Notes: generated by a model not told the origin, from the sequence alone. Counted from the stretch's first letter, positions 1-7,754 are shown. The stretch: DNA of 64,000 nt from Natribaculum luteum (GCF_023008545.1 NZ_CP095397.1:1302001-1366000); one strand, 5' to 3'. Translations and numbers: made by a program.

Positions 1-718
1 ATTGCATCTTAGACTCCGCGACACGAATGGTCGACAAATCCTCCTCAAACCGGTCAATGACACTGTTAATTATCTGGGCCTCCCCTTTCCGTGTCACAGC
101 ATATTTGTCGGCCCCCGGATCTTTGAGTAACTGTCGACCCACTTTCTTGTGGTACTTCACCTTGTTCTTCACGTAATCCCGGTCATATCCAACCCCATCA
201 TCATTGTCTGTAATTGCATCAAGGATTGTCGTCTCAGATACAGTGTCGTAGTTATACTTCAACACCGCAATTGACAATGCAACTGCATTCTCTTCACCAG
301 ACGGTCGTTGGCTATCCGAGACGTGGAAGGGATTTAACGCCTTGTTCGACTCTTTAAACGCCTGAAGTGCCTCATTCGACAGGGTTGTCGTGTAGTCATA
401 ATTCGCGTCATCACGCACGTCAGGACGCAATTGTTCTGGGACTTGGATGTCGTCCGGGTTATACTCGTGTAGCATCGTCTCATCAACTTCACTACTGGTT
501 GTTGTACGGGGCTGAACACGTCTGTCCTTGAGATTCTGAATCTCCTCCAGTAAATCCTCGTTCGTGACGTTTGACGACGCGATCTCGTCGTTCACGAACT
601 TGTTAACGAGATACCGGAGCGCTTGAGCCTCACCTCCATGTTCTGCGTTTGCTTTCTCACTGAACGCGCTGTACATCTCTGGCTCGAGTGAAGTTCGAAC
701 TCGTTCCGATTTCGCCAT
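1..718 (-). CDS. Ribbon-helix-helix-type DNA-binding protein, C-terminally cut by window edge
   Basis: An open frame of 239 codons starts at the ATG at 718 and runs off the left edge without a stop. The first ~45 residues (MAKSERVRTSLEPEMYSAFS and following) look like a ribbon-helix-helix DNA-binding fold: a short strand with alternating basic and hydrophobic residues, then two helices around NAEHGGEAQALRYLVNKF. The rest is a charged linker and an alpha-helical segment that could be a winged helix (about 175-239). It points away from the 1.7-kb repeat-rich intergenic region, so it could bind that region and control replication, partition or its own expression. That role is inferred from position; no Rep or ParA motif is visible. 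Confidence 0.7.
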   Translation of the reverse strand, partial: MAKSERVRTSLEPEMYSAFSEKANAEHGGEAQALRYLVNKFVNDEIASSNVTNEDLLEEIQNLKDRRVQPRTTTSSEVDETMLHEYNPDDIQVPEQLRPDVRDDANYDYTTTLSNEALQAFKESNKALNPFHVSDSQRPSGEENAVALSIAVLKYNYDTVSETTILDAITDNDDGVGYDRDYVKNKVKYHKKVGRQLLKDPGADKYAVTRKGEAQIINSVIDRFEEDLSTIRVAESKMQ

Positions 719-841
719 TTCACTTAACAATATCCATGATACGGACTTAAAGTCCCCGAGAGAAAGGGCTAAAATACCCCACATATAGAATGAATTGGCA
801 CGCATTTAAAAACATACACACGAACCTCCAAAACCCACCAC

Positions 842-2006
842 GTCATGAGAGTCACGAGAGTCATGAAACCAACACACGCCAATACAGCCGATCTCAAGAC
901 ACCGAACCCCACGTCTGGGCCAAAATGTCCCATGCACGATTCGTCCCACGCACCTCCTCTAACCTCCAAAAACACCAGAACATCATCCAACGATAGGTCG
1001 AAGTTAGCTAACCCCTATTTTGTTTTTGAGCGACGAGAGGGAAGGAGGGGGAAGGGTGAACGAACCGGTCACATCCCATCAACACCGCGTCATGAGAGTC
1101 GTGTGAGTCCTGAGATGAAAAATCAGGTAATAGTAACGTTCTCTACTCCTTGACGACTTGGCATACCCACATTTGGCCCAATTGGTACGACTAATAAGAA
1201 CACGCCTTACATAGCCATACTCTCCCGAAATGAAACTCGTAGGAAGGAGATGGGACGTGTAATAAACGTGGAGAGTACCAATTCGCGTTTTGTTTTCGAC
1301 GAACAAAAGAGAAGGACAGGGAAGGCGGGACGTGGGAGCGGGTCGACAGGATTGTTGCACGCGGTCAGCACGCCGAACATCAGAACGACAAAAAGAGGAC
1401 GTAGGCGGAGGACGAGCAACCGCTCACGGGAGTAGTTTACACGATCCCGTTCGCTTTGAACCCATTACGGGTAAGGTATATACTATAGAGTTATAAAGGT
1501 TGCTCCAATTAGTAGTGGTGTATTCGCGTTCTCCCTCCCCGCCTTTCTCCTCCGTGCGTCGAAAACAAAATGCAGAGTAGCCGATTTCTCCTGACCTCCG
1601 ACCCTCTATACTCCCGCCAACCACGGGTCTCACCGACTCACTCGGCAGAATCAGGTCTGGGACAAGTTGGGCCAAACGTGGGGGCAACGACTCCACCGAG
1701 AATCTGAGAACGTCGCTACTGTCTGATTTCCGTCTCAGGACACACACGACTCTCATGACATGGTGGTGTGTAAATGGGTTTCGTCATTTACTTTCTCCTG
1801 TCCTTCTCTTCCGTGCGCCGAAAACAAAACGCGGGGTAGGGAATTATACCGCTACCGACTACCCCCGTTCTTCCCATAAATTCGCGTCTAAACACCTAAT
1901 TCGTTGAAATTGCGTGTGGACTGGTTTGGCCCAAACATGGACTAAGGAGTTATTTGTGATGATCAAGACACGGCTACAACCCTGACGCGACTCACTAACT
2001 AACACG
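842..2006. repeat. Four-module mirror-symmetric array of repeated boxes (origin-like)
   Basis: The 1.7 kb between 719 and 2421 has no convincing gene. Three box types recur in it. Box 1 GTCATGAGAGTC lies at 842-853 and 1089-1100, inverted at 1748-1759, with only a weak fourth match near 1986-2006. Box 2 GGGCCAAA lies at 917-924 and 1669-1676, inverted at 1172-1179 and 1925-1932. Box 3 TTTTGTTTT plus a purine-rich tail lies at 1018 and 1288, inverted with ends at 1570 and 1829. Two modules read inward from the left and two inward from the right. Mirror pairs share a midpoint of 1424-1429. The geometry resembles paired binding sites at a replication origin; function is inferred. Confidence 0.75.
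1089..1759. repeat. Inner imperfect inverted repeat of the array
   Basis: The inner arms are long diverged inverted copies of each other. The 29 bases from 1089 match the reverse complement of 1731-1759 with three differences. Similarity continues for about 60 bases through an ACGTTCTC block and resumes at the GGCCCAA box. The purine-rich box 3 then recurs on both sides (1288-1301 and 1557-1570, identical over 14 bases). The centre (about 1426-1495) holds a small hairpin ACGGGA/TCCCGT (1426-1431, 1445-1450) and an AT-rich stretch around 1477-1497 that could be a melting site. Confidence 0.7.
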
Positions 2007-2040
2007 ACGTGACGCCCTCGAATGTGGTAATTCTAACAGG

Positions 2041-2054
2041 CGTGGCTAGCCACG
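2041..2054. repeat. 14-bp perfect palindrome containing GCTAGC
   Basis: CGTGGCTAGCCACG is perfectly self-complementary. It is one of about 16 GCTAGC hexamers in the island and lies between the mirrored array and the small-protein operon. It could be an operator; no protein partner can be named. Confidence 0.5.
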
Positions 2055-2355
2055 CGAAGTACGACACAAAAGGGGAAAGGAAAGGCGTGGCGAGAAGGGT
2101 ACGTCGATTGGCGCGAGCCAAAAAGAGACATGATGGGGCAGTATCCAGACGTGGATAAACGCACTCTCACTCGCAATGTGAACGTTTTCTCCTGACTCAC
2201 TCTCTGTAATCGGGGGACCATGACCCGACGACCGTGACTTCAATTGTCGTCCTTAGTTGGATAGCTATCTCTGTGGCCGAAATTGAGTATGACGGGCTAG
2301 CGGAGCTGAGGGGTTCCATCGTTGCTAAAGGCCGTTGTCTTCGGTTGGTTACGCC

Positions 2356-2370
2356 CATAATATATAGGCG
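2356..2370 (+). promoter_or_regulatory. Probable TATA-type promoter of the small acidic-protein operon
   Basis: An AT-rich run, CATAATATATAGG, lies about 55-65 bases upstream of the ATG at 2422, in a neighbourhood with few other AT runs. Spacing fits an archaeal TATA box with a short leader. No BRE could be assigned with confidence. Confidence 0.45.
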
Positions 2371-2421
2371 TGTTCTGACAATTACAGAGGGCTGATATAC
2401 CCTCTCTCCTTGCTTTGAGGT

Positions 2422-2694
2422 ATGGTTGACGAGGTTGACCCTGATGATGGCGGCGAGACTGACGAACGTGACTTCAGTTACACTGGTTCAGCACGTACAT
2501 CGCCTCCTGAAGCTGGATGGATTGATGACCCGGACAGCGACGATTTTCCATTCACTATTGACCTCCGTGATTGGAGTGAGATTGAGGTTGTTAATGAGGA
2601 GATGTATCGCTTGTTAGATTCGAACCGGAAGAATGCTGAGGAGGTATTGGCTGAGCTGTCTGATGATGACGACGATGATGAGGGATGGGAGTGA
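2422..2694 (+). CDS. Small acidic hypothetical protein, paralogue of the next gene
   Basis: A 90-residue, very acidic protein with a run of six Asp near its C-terminus. I do not recognise a family. It shares the motif WSEIEVVNEEMYRLL (about residues 50-64) with the following protein's WLEIEDEEMHRML, so the two are probably old duplicates. It heads a rightward three-gene cluster (2422-3158) with tight or overlapping junctions, behind a TATA-like sequence and ahead of a strong hairpin near 3345. The cluster sits next to the mirrored array, which suggests a plasmid or virus accessory role. Function is unknown. Confidence 0.65.
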   Translation: MVDEVDPDDGGETDERDFSYTGSARTSPPEAGWIDDPDSDDFPFTIDLRDWSEIEVVNEEMYRLLDSNRKNAEEVLAELSDDDDDDEGWE

Positions 2695-2701
2695 GTCTCC
2701 T

Positions 2702-2911
2702 ATGACGACTAACGACGAGATGAGTTACGAGGACCTGAAAGAAAGAGTTCGGAAGCAGCAAGCGCGTGACCCTAACTGGCCGGAGTATCCCGCAGACGAG
2801 TATCCTTCGGAGGTCATGCTGATGGGAGGAGGGTGGTTGGAGATCGAGGATGAGGAGATGCACCGGATGTTGGCGGAGCATCGAGAGTGTGGTTGGGATG
2901 ACGAGGAGTGA
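2702..2911 (+). CDS. Small acidic hypothetical protein, second paralogue
   Basis: I place the start at the ATG at 2702, eight bases past the previous stop, because GGAGTGAG (2688-2695) lies at ribosome-binding distance and the resulting 69-residue protein aligns with its neighbour; the frame opens further upstream without similar support. Shared features are a Pro/Trp/Tyr-rich middle, the W-x-EIE...EEMxRxL helix and an acidic end. It is probably a partner or duplicate of the upstream protein; no enzymatic motif is seen. Confidence 0.6.
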   Translation: MTTNDEMSYEDLKERVRKQQARDPNWPEYPADEYPSEVMLMGGGWLEIEDEEMHRMLAEHRECGWDDEE

Positions 2912-3158
2912 GGACGTCGTGGATGAGGTTGTAAACGAGGCACTGGCGCTGAAGGATGATGACGAGGATATTGCAGTCTTTTTCAATAGGCATGGCCGAG
3001 ACGAGTTAAGAGAGGCTGTTGAGTATGCTATCGAACGGGAAGATGGGTCGATGAATCACCGAATTATGGCTCGGGAGATCGACTTGTCGATGGTTGAGGC
3101 AGAGGTTATCCTGCAGGCGTTGACGCCTGTTGTTCGGGATGTTCGGGGTGAGTCCTGA
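2898..3158 (+). CDS. Small helical protein, possible helix-turn-helix
   Basis: The frame opens upstream, but the ATG at 2898 overlaps the end of the preceding gene by 14 bases, typical of a translationally coupled operon, and gives 86 residues. The N-terminal half is acidic and helical (EDVVDEVVNEALALKDDDED). The C-terminal part, HRIMAREIDLSMVEAEVILQ, could be a helix-turn-helix. It may be a small transcriptional or replication accessory factor; no specific family is recognised. Confidence 0.55.
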   Translation: MTRSEDVVDEVVNEALALKDDDEDIAVFFNRHGRDELREAVEYAIEREDGSMNHRIMAREIDLSMVEAEVILQALTPVVRDVRGES

Positions 3159-3334
3159 TGCTGGTCGTTGCTTAGGAGTGTTATCGGGGCGTGATGAGGC
3201 TAGCCGTGTTTTTCTGCTGGGACTAGTCGCGGTCGTGGAGCGATAGTCAGTGGCATCGTGATGTGGGTTCGCGCCCGGAACCTGAAACCTACCTTATGTG
3301 TTACAGTGACGGGGGTTCCCTGTTTTCGCCCTAT

Positions 3335-3360
3335 CACCTCCCCTACGGGGAGGTGGTTTT
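3335..3360 (+). terminator. Strong hairpin, probable terminator of the small-protein operon
   Basis: A perfect 9-bp stem CACCTCCCC / GGGGAGGTG (3335-3343 and 3347-3355) with a TAC loop is followed within a base or two by TTTT. It lies about 180 bases after the operon's last stop and just before the next gene, so it can end one transcript or insulate the next. Confidence 0.5.
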
Positions 3361-3446
3361 CCCCCGATTCGGCAGTCTCGATTACTTGAAAATTACTTGT
3401 GAATATGCATGGAAGTCCTTTAAGGAATGGTGGTATACGAGCAAAT

Positions 3447-4079
3447 ATGACAGCACAGCCAATATGCAAGAAACCAGATGAAGAATCCGTCTCGATGGAT
3501 GACGCCACCCTCGAAATTATGCAGATACTTCGCCTTCACGACGGGGAGGCCACCACTGGCACAATCCGCGACGAACACAGCACGCTAGACAAAAACCAGA
3601 CCGTCCAATACAGGATCGACAAGAAACTCCGCGCCTGCGGCCTCGTGAACACACGGAAAGAAGACCACCCACAGTACCCGATGGGGGTTAACACCCACTT
3701 CTTGACGAGTGACGGTGTGGCGTGGCTCGACACTAACAACGGGGTACTTGATGATGTACGCTCGAACGCCGAAGCAGTCGAGAAATTGAACGAGGTTAGC
3801 GACGTAACCGCCCGACTCTACCAGCGCGTGGATGACGTGGAGGATGCTGTTGACCGCCTTGACAACCGGGAGCGAAGCCACAACACGAAACGCAAGAACC
3901 GGATTAATATGGTGGAAGACCAGTTACGGAAGGAGAACGAAGCACTCCGAGAACAGAATCGGAAATTGCAGAAGAAGGTGACTGAGTTGGAGAAGCAATT
4001 CTGGACGGTGAAGAAGTTACTTGAAGAATCCGACGCTGTGGGCGATCCTGATGAAAAGTACGCGGAAGAGTGGGGCTAG
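3447..4079 (+). CDS. Winged-helix DNA-binding protein with C-terminal coiled coil
   Basis: About 210 residues from the ATG at 3447. Two other in-frame ATGs are possible: 3399, and 3495, which sits directly before the folded domain. Residues ~20-95 read as a winged-helix domain: a helical pair (TLEIMQILRLHDGEATTGTI), a recognition-like helix (QTVQYRIDKKLRACGLV) and a wing ending at FLTSDGVAWL. The rest is a long charged helix with heptad character (VSDVTARLYQRVDDVEDAVD, then ALREQNRKLQKKVTELEKQF), surely a dimerising coiled coil. This architecture is frequent in haloarchaeal plasmids and proviruses as a regulator. The gene stands alone after the hairpin at 3335 and stops a few bases past a GCTAGC hexamer. 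Confidence 0.75.
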   Translation: MTAQPICKKPDEESVSMDDATLEIMQILRLHDGEATTGTIRDEHSTLDKNQTVQYRIDKKLRACGLVNTRKEDHPQYPMGVNTHFLTSDGVAWLDTNNGVLDDVRSNAEAVEKLNEVSDVTARLYQRVDDVEDAVDRLDNRERSHNTKRKNRINMVEDQLRKENEALREQNRKLQKKVTELEKQFWTVKKLLEESDAVGDPDEKYAEEWG

Positions 4080-4174
4080 CTGGGGTCTCCGGCCTACCTA
4101 TGTCACTGGATTTAGTTATGTTGTTGGCTTAATAGTGACTTCTATCTCCTCTTTCGTTATTGCTTAAAATCACG

Positions 4175-4333
4175 CTACTGAGTCAATTCCGGGTCGACGT
4201 CAAGGTCTGTTGAGTCGGCGTGGCCCCGAAGGGCCTTGATGACCAGCAACTTAATTGGCACATTCTTTACCGCGCTTTCGGTGCGGAGTTGCTGATGTAG
4301 GTCATCGGGAATCTCGATGTTGATGCGAGCCAT
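4175..4333 (-). CDS. Small ribbon-helix-helix (CopG/Arc-type) protein
   Basis: A 52-residue protein read from the ATG at 4333 to TAG at 4175. It begins MARINIEIPDDLHQQLRTES and continues with a second helix (NVPIKLLVIKALRGHA), the strand-helix-helix signature of CopG/Arc-type DNA-binding dimers such as antitoxins and plasmid copy regulators. The short basic strand and the absence of any other domain fit the family. No toxin-like partner gene lies directly beside it. It faces away from the winged-helix gene upstream at 4407-5255 and could be co-transcribed with it. Confidence 0.7.
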   Translation of the reverse strand: MARINIEIPDDLHQQLRTESAVKNVPIKLLVIKALRGHADSTDLDVDPELTQ

Positions 4334-4406
4334 AGTTTTCTAATCCAATGTCGACTGGCCATGCGAGTCATAAGAACCCTTAGTTCAGTAAGGAACTCAT
4401 GCAGCA

Positions 4407-5255
4407 CTATTCGCCGCTACGAAACTGTTCGGAGGCTTCCTGCTCCACGTCGATGAGATGAGTGATTGCCTCGTGGAGGGAATGACCGGTGCCGGTGATC
4501 TCGAAGTAACTGTAGTTTCCTGTCTCAGGGTCGTGTTTCGTCCAGTTGGCAACTAATCCAGCATCCACCAGCCTGTCGAGATGTTGGTGGAGGCCGTAAC
4601 CGTCCTTCCCAAGCACGTCCGCCAACTCAGAGGCGCTCTTCCCGTCGTTCGTGTTGAAAAGCGCGTGAAGTATGGCAAACCGGTTGGGTTCGACCGCTAG
4701 CTCGAGAATGTCAAGGTAGTGCCCAATCCCAAAGGGGTTATCGTCGGAGAGGAGGCCTGATGCGTCATCATGGAGGATATTGTGGTTATCGTAGTGGAGT
4801 GCGGCTAGCACGTCATCGTGGTTGTGTACATCTCCCTTTTTGAGGTCTTCTCGTGAGACGAGGCCCTTTCGAAACTCGTGTTCGTCATCAATGGCTGCTC
4901 CTATAGGCTTCTCGACGCTTTGGTTGGGATCGTAGAAGTCGAGGAGTTCGGTGATGCGGTCGTCCTCGACTGGGATTTCGTGGTCTTCGATTAGGTCATA
5001 TTCGAGATCAAGAACTGTACCGTGTTCGTCGTCGTGCTTGACGCTTGCGTGCGTTAGGGTTAATCCGAATAGCCATTCGATGTTTTCGAGAGTATCACTG
5101 TCTTTGTTTGTCTCCAATCCCGTCCAGATTTCTAATCCGCACCAGTGGCCGTCAGCATAGATCGTATCAGGGTGCTGTTGGAGGGCGTTGATGGCCATGC
5201 GAGTCCGCTGTTTTTGTTCAGCTAGCCGCTCCTCGTCGTTAGGATTGTTTGTCAT
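4407..5255 (-). CDS. ArsR-like winged-helix regulator with acidic N-terminal domain
   Basis: 282 residues. The C-terminal third (~190-275) is a clear winged helix: EPNRFAILHALFNTNDGKSA, then a recognition helix around GYGLHQHLDRLVDAGLVANW and a beta wing with NYSYFEITGTG, as in ArsR/HTH_20 regulators. The N-terminal two thirds are very acidic and His-rich, without a family I recognise; they may sense a ligand or bind a partner. It is divergent from 5483-5842, with AT-rich DNA between that can hold both promoters. It is probably a transcription factor of the integrated element. Confidence 0.75.
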   Translation of the reverse strand: MTNNPNDEERLAEQKQRTRMAINALQQHPDTIYADGHWCGLEIWTGLETNKDSDTLENIEWLFGLTLTHASVKHDDEHGTVLDLEYDLIEDHEIPVEDDRITELLDFYDPNQSVEKPIGAAIDDEHEFRKGLVSREDLKKGDVHNHDDVLAALHYDNHNILHDDASGLLSDDNPFGIGHYLDILELAVEPNRFAILHALFNTNDGKSASELADVLGKDGYGLHQHLDRLVDAGLVANWTKHDPETGNYSYFEITGTGHSLHEAITHLIDVEQEASEQFRSGE

Positions 5256-5451
5256 ATTCGGGTAGTCGTACTGATGAGCGATATAATTTCTTCAAAAAAG
5301 TGTTAATAGTTGAGTGGGTGGTGCTGGCGTTGGCTAGCAAAAGTGGATTCTGTGTTCTCGCACACGTATACAAATTCAATAAAATGCTATGGTTGTGCAT
5401 ACGGGTGCCCCACTTCACCACCCACTTAAGTTACTATGTTTTTGGGGTAAG

Positions 5452-5461
5452 GTATAAAGGC
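5452..5461 (+). promoter_or_regulatory. TATA-like element upstream of 5483
   Basis: GTATAAAGG lies about 28 bases upstream of the ATG at 5483, the spacing expected for a leaderless archaeal transcript. This supports choosing the ATG at 5483 over the earlier in-frame start at 5249. Confidence 0.5.
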
Positions 5462-5482
5462 GGGTGGAACTCACGTAGAAAT

Positions 5483-5842
5483 ATGAACGAGACAAAGACA
5501 GTCTCCGACAACAAGAACAGCATGCTCAACAACCTTCAGTCAGCGCAACTCTCTGACGACGACATCGAACGTCTCTCCGGACGCGACGCAGTTGACCCCC
5601 GCGACTTCCACGGTCGGTTCGAAATCCCGGTGTATACCGACAACGGAGATGTGGTAATTGGGTCTGCAAACTGGCTCGGTGGCGGAGAATCGATCCGGTG
5701 GAGTAGCGGTGTCCTCTTCACGTTCGTAGTTAGCCCTGACGCCTCTGAGGAGGAGGTTCAGCGGAGGTTCAAACTCTCTAAGGAGGACGCAATCTCGGTC
5801 GCTAAGCTCCCAGACAACCACGGGGCACCAATTCACGGATAG
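5483..5842 (+). CDS. Hypothetical protein
   Basis: The frame is open from 5249, but the TATA-like GTATAAAGG and the change to polar acidic sequence place the start at 5483, giving 119 residues. The N-terminus is polar and disordered (MNETKTVSDNKNSM). The body mixes predicted strands (GRFEIPVYTDNGDVVIGSAN; VLFTFVVSP) with a short charged helix (EEEVQRRFKLSKEDAISVAK). No catalytic motif or transmembrane segment is visible and I do not recognise the family. The gene stops 23 bases before the tRNA-like element at 5866. Confidence 0.6.
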   Translation: MNETKTVSDNKNSMLNNLQSAQLSDDDIERLSGRDAVDPRDFHGRFEIPVYTDNGDVVIGSANWLGGGESIRWSSGVLFTFVVSPDASEEEVQRRFKLSKEDAISVAKLPDNHGAPIHG

Positions 5843-5865
5843 TAATCGAACGATTTTCGCAATGT

Positions 5866-5909
5866 TCCCCGAGTGGTCTAATGTCTGCGGTTCGATTCCG
5901 TCACGGGGA
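5866..5909 (+). other. tRNA-like remnant lacking the anticodon arm
   Basis: TCCCCG (5866-5871) pairs with CGGGGA (5904-5909) as an acceptor-like stem. Between them are a D-loop-like AGTGGTCTAAT and a clear T-arm, GCGGTTCGATTCCGT, whose TTCGATT loop is typical of archaeal tRNA. The total is 44 nt, about 30 short of a tRNA, and the anticodon and variable parts are missing. It cannot be a normal tRNA. It may be an attachment-site remnant, since integrases often target tRNA 3' ends, or a tRNA mimic in the leader of the gene that starts two bases later. Confidence 0.55.
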
Positions 5910-5911
5910 TT

Positions 5912-6139
5912 ATGACAACTGACTCTGAACGGTATCAGGGAATAATCGATAAGTTAGTGGATGCTGGTCTATTGACTCGGAATCAGGCCGAATCGTATGT
6001 TTATCGTAAGTACAGTTCGTTTGACCGTGCTGCGTTGGAGGGTGTTCTGGGTCGGTCTCGTAACACGGTCGATAACGAGTTCCGTGCGGCGCGTGACAAG
6101 ATCGAGTCTGCGCGTGAGACGCTTGATATTCTCGACTAG
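5912..6139 (+). CDS. Small helix-turn-helix protein
   Basis: 75 residues. The N-terminal part (IDKLVDAGLLTRNQAESYVY) and the second half (ALEGVLGRSRNTVDNEFRAA) look like a sigma-region-4/LuxR-type helix-turn-helix, with the recognition helix near SRNTVDNEF. Such one-domain proteins are common in haloarchaeal mobile elements. The ATG at 5912 follows the tRNA-like element directly. No partner domain is present, so a role as local regulator is inferred. Confidence 0.65.
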   Translation: MTTDSERYQGIIDKLVDAGLLTRNQAESYVYRKYSSFDRAALEGVLGRSRNTVDNEFRAARDKIESARETLDILD

Positions 6140-6366
6140 TTGATGCCCACGGGTTGTTGTTACAGTTGAGTCCTCTTCTTACACGAGATGGTGATTGGTG
6201 ACTAGCCTTGCTAGCCACTTTTGATGGGTGGTAGAGAAGCCTCAACATCTCGCACCTCCGATACTGTTTAAAAGAGTATTACTTGAGGTAGAACAGTTCC
6301 TATAACCTCAGCAACCGGTAGACTCGCCCTCCAGACCACAGCACTACGCTGTTTTGTACTTTTATA

Positions 6367-6912
6367 TTAGACTCCAAATATTCTGCTCACGGAGAAACAC
6401 GTTCTCAGCACCTTCTCTGCGTCCTCTTTGAGCATCTCATATGTAGTCGGAGCTTTTGTTTCAGGCCTTTCACGAACGCTTTCCATCTTTCTCCCTAGCA
6501 AGGTACTTTCGTCCGTTGGTTTTCGGAAATGCACAAGTGGGTTTCTGAGTTTATGGAGTTCATCTAATGCGATTCCTTCCACCTCATCTGGAGTTAAAAT
6601 GTTGTTTTCCTCAAGAAAGTCCACAGCATCATGGTATCCCGGTCGTTCGTCTTCAGTGAACTCGCCTGCACTGTATGCGACACCACAAACCGACCGCTCG
6701 ATAAAGGATTGGCCAAGGACTATTGTCCCCGAGAACAGCCCGTAAATATAACAGAGTTGAGCATCGTCATAGAGGATTGTTGATTCTTCGCCACCGGAAA
6801 TTGCCATACCCGCTGAGAACTGTGGCCGGTAGTCGGAAATCCATTTTGCTCGTTCAATCATTCCATCACGTTCTGCTTCAACAAGTCTGTCCACGTATTG
6901 TTCCGCGTCCAT
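6367..6912 (-). CDS. HEPN-motif protein, possible RNase-type effector
   Basis: 181 residues, mostly alpha-helical. Near residues 120-130, LDELHKLRNPLVHF contains R-N-x3-H, that is Rx4H, the signature active-site motif of HEPN-superfamily RNases found in toxins and abortive-infection proteins. A hydrophobic helix (CYIYGLFSGTIVLGQSFIER) precedes it, as in HEPN four-helix bundles. No nucleotidyltransferase antitoxin gene (MNT) is adjacent, so it is either a solo effector or a non-toxic HEPN relative. It stands alone on the minus strand, between a small HTH gene and a recombinase. The motif is seen directly; the RNase activity is inferred. Confidence 0.6.
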   Translation of the reverse strand: MDAEQYVDRLVEAERDGMIERAKWISDYRPQFSAGMAISGGEESTILYDDAQLCYIYGLFSGTIVLGQSFIERSVCGVAYSAGEFTEDERPGYHDAVDFLEENNILTPDEVEGIALDELHKLRNPLVHFRKPTDESTLLGRKMESVRERPETKAPTTYEMLKEDAEKVLRTCFSVSRIFGV

Positions 6913-7127
6913 GTTGCAATAGTCTCGTCACTACATCTTTACAATAGTGCAGTATACGCGCCTTCGATTCAGCACAGCTGATAAGAGGCGTCATTTTGGT
7001 TGTAGTCCTATGGGCGGTCTGGCTCACTCAGAATAAGGGACCCACCGCTCTAGGTTGTAAGCGAGTGTCCATCTAGATACGGGATGTAAGCGACCCGGAT
7101 GGCTATATCAATGAACCGGGTTGGAAG

Positions 7128-7754
7128 TTATACACGGTCAAAGTGCGAGTACACGCGCTCAGTCGTCTGAATAGTTGCGTGTCGCAACCTCTTGGTCACG
7201 TCGTACAGCGTGTTCCCATCTTCCCTGTTCAACATCCGATACGCGACTGAGTGACGAAGTGTGTGTGGCGTGATTTCCTTTGGTTCACCTCGGCCTCTGA
7301 GAGTTTGAGGGTGGACGTTTCCTTCGACAGCAGCGTCTTCAACGACGTTGCGGACAGATTCCGTCGTCATTCGTTCGGATTGCCGACTTGGGAAAAGGGC
7401 GTCTGGGTTTTTCCAGCGAGAGTTGAGGTAGTTGCGAAGTGTCCGGACGGTATCAGTGGCTAGCTCGATTTCTGTGTATGAAGGAGTGTTGTCGTTGGGG
7501 TAGTCCTTCTGTATGTCCGGAGGGAGCATGATGATGCCTTCATCGAGATCGAGCATGTCGACATCCAACTGGACCAGCTCACCGACACGGAGTCCAGAGT
7601 CGTACAGCATCGCGATGATTGTGTCGTTGCGGAGGGAGAGATAGTTGGCCGACTCCGCGACTGTCGTGGTTCGGAGTTCGTCTACCTGTTCTGGTTTGAG
7701 CCATGCTTTCGCTTTCTCTTCTGTCTGAGTTTGGGTATTCGTTGTAGAGGACAT
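7128..7754 (-). CDS. Tyrosine recombinase, catalytic domain only
   Basis: 208 residues with the complete tyrosine-recombinase set: Arg in SGLRVGEL (R56), HTLRH (H164, R167), His in RLRHATIQTT (H192) and nucleophile Tyr in RVYSHF (Y202). The usual N-terminal SAM-like core-binding domain is missing, since the protein starts with only ~20 polar residues before the catalytic fold. It is more XerC/D-like than the two integrases at 16-21 kb and is not a close copy of them. It could serve excision or dimer resolution of the element. Its only nearby att candidate is the tRNA-like remnant at 5866. Confidence 0.85.
   Translation of the reverse strand: MSSTTNTQTQTEEKAKAWLKPEQVDELRTTTVAESANYLSLRNDTIIAMLYDSGLRVGELVQLDVDMLDLDEGIIMLPPDIQKDYPNDNTPSYTEIELATDTVRTLRNYLNSRWKNPDALFPSRQSERMTTESVRNVVEDAAVEGNVHPQTLRGRGEPKEITPHTLRHSVAYRMLNREDGNTLYDVTKRLRHATIQTTERVYSHFDRV

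Noticed and set aside
3263-3481. 72-codon frame on the plus strand
   Set aside because: It spans the strong hairpin at 3335-3355 and overlaps the winged-helix gene in another phase; no ribosome-binding site or recognisable sequence.
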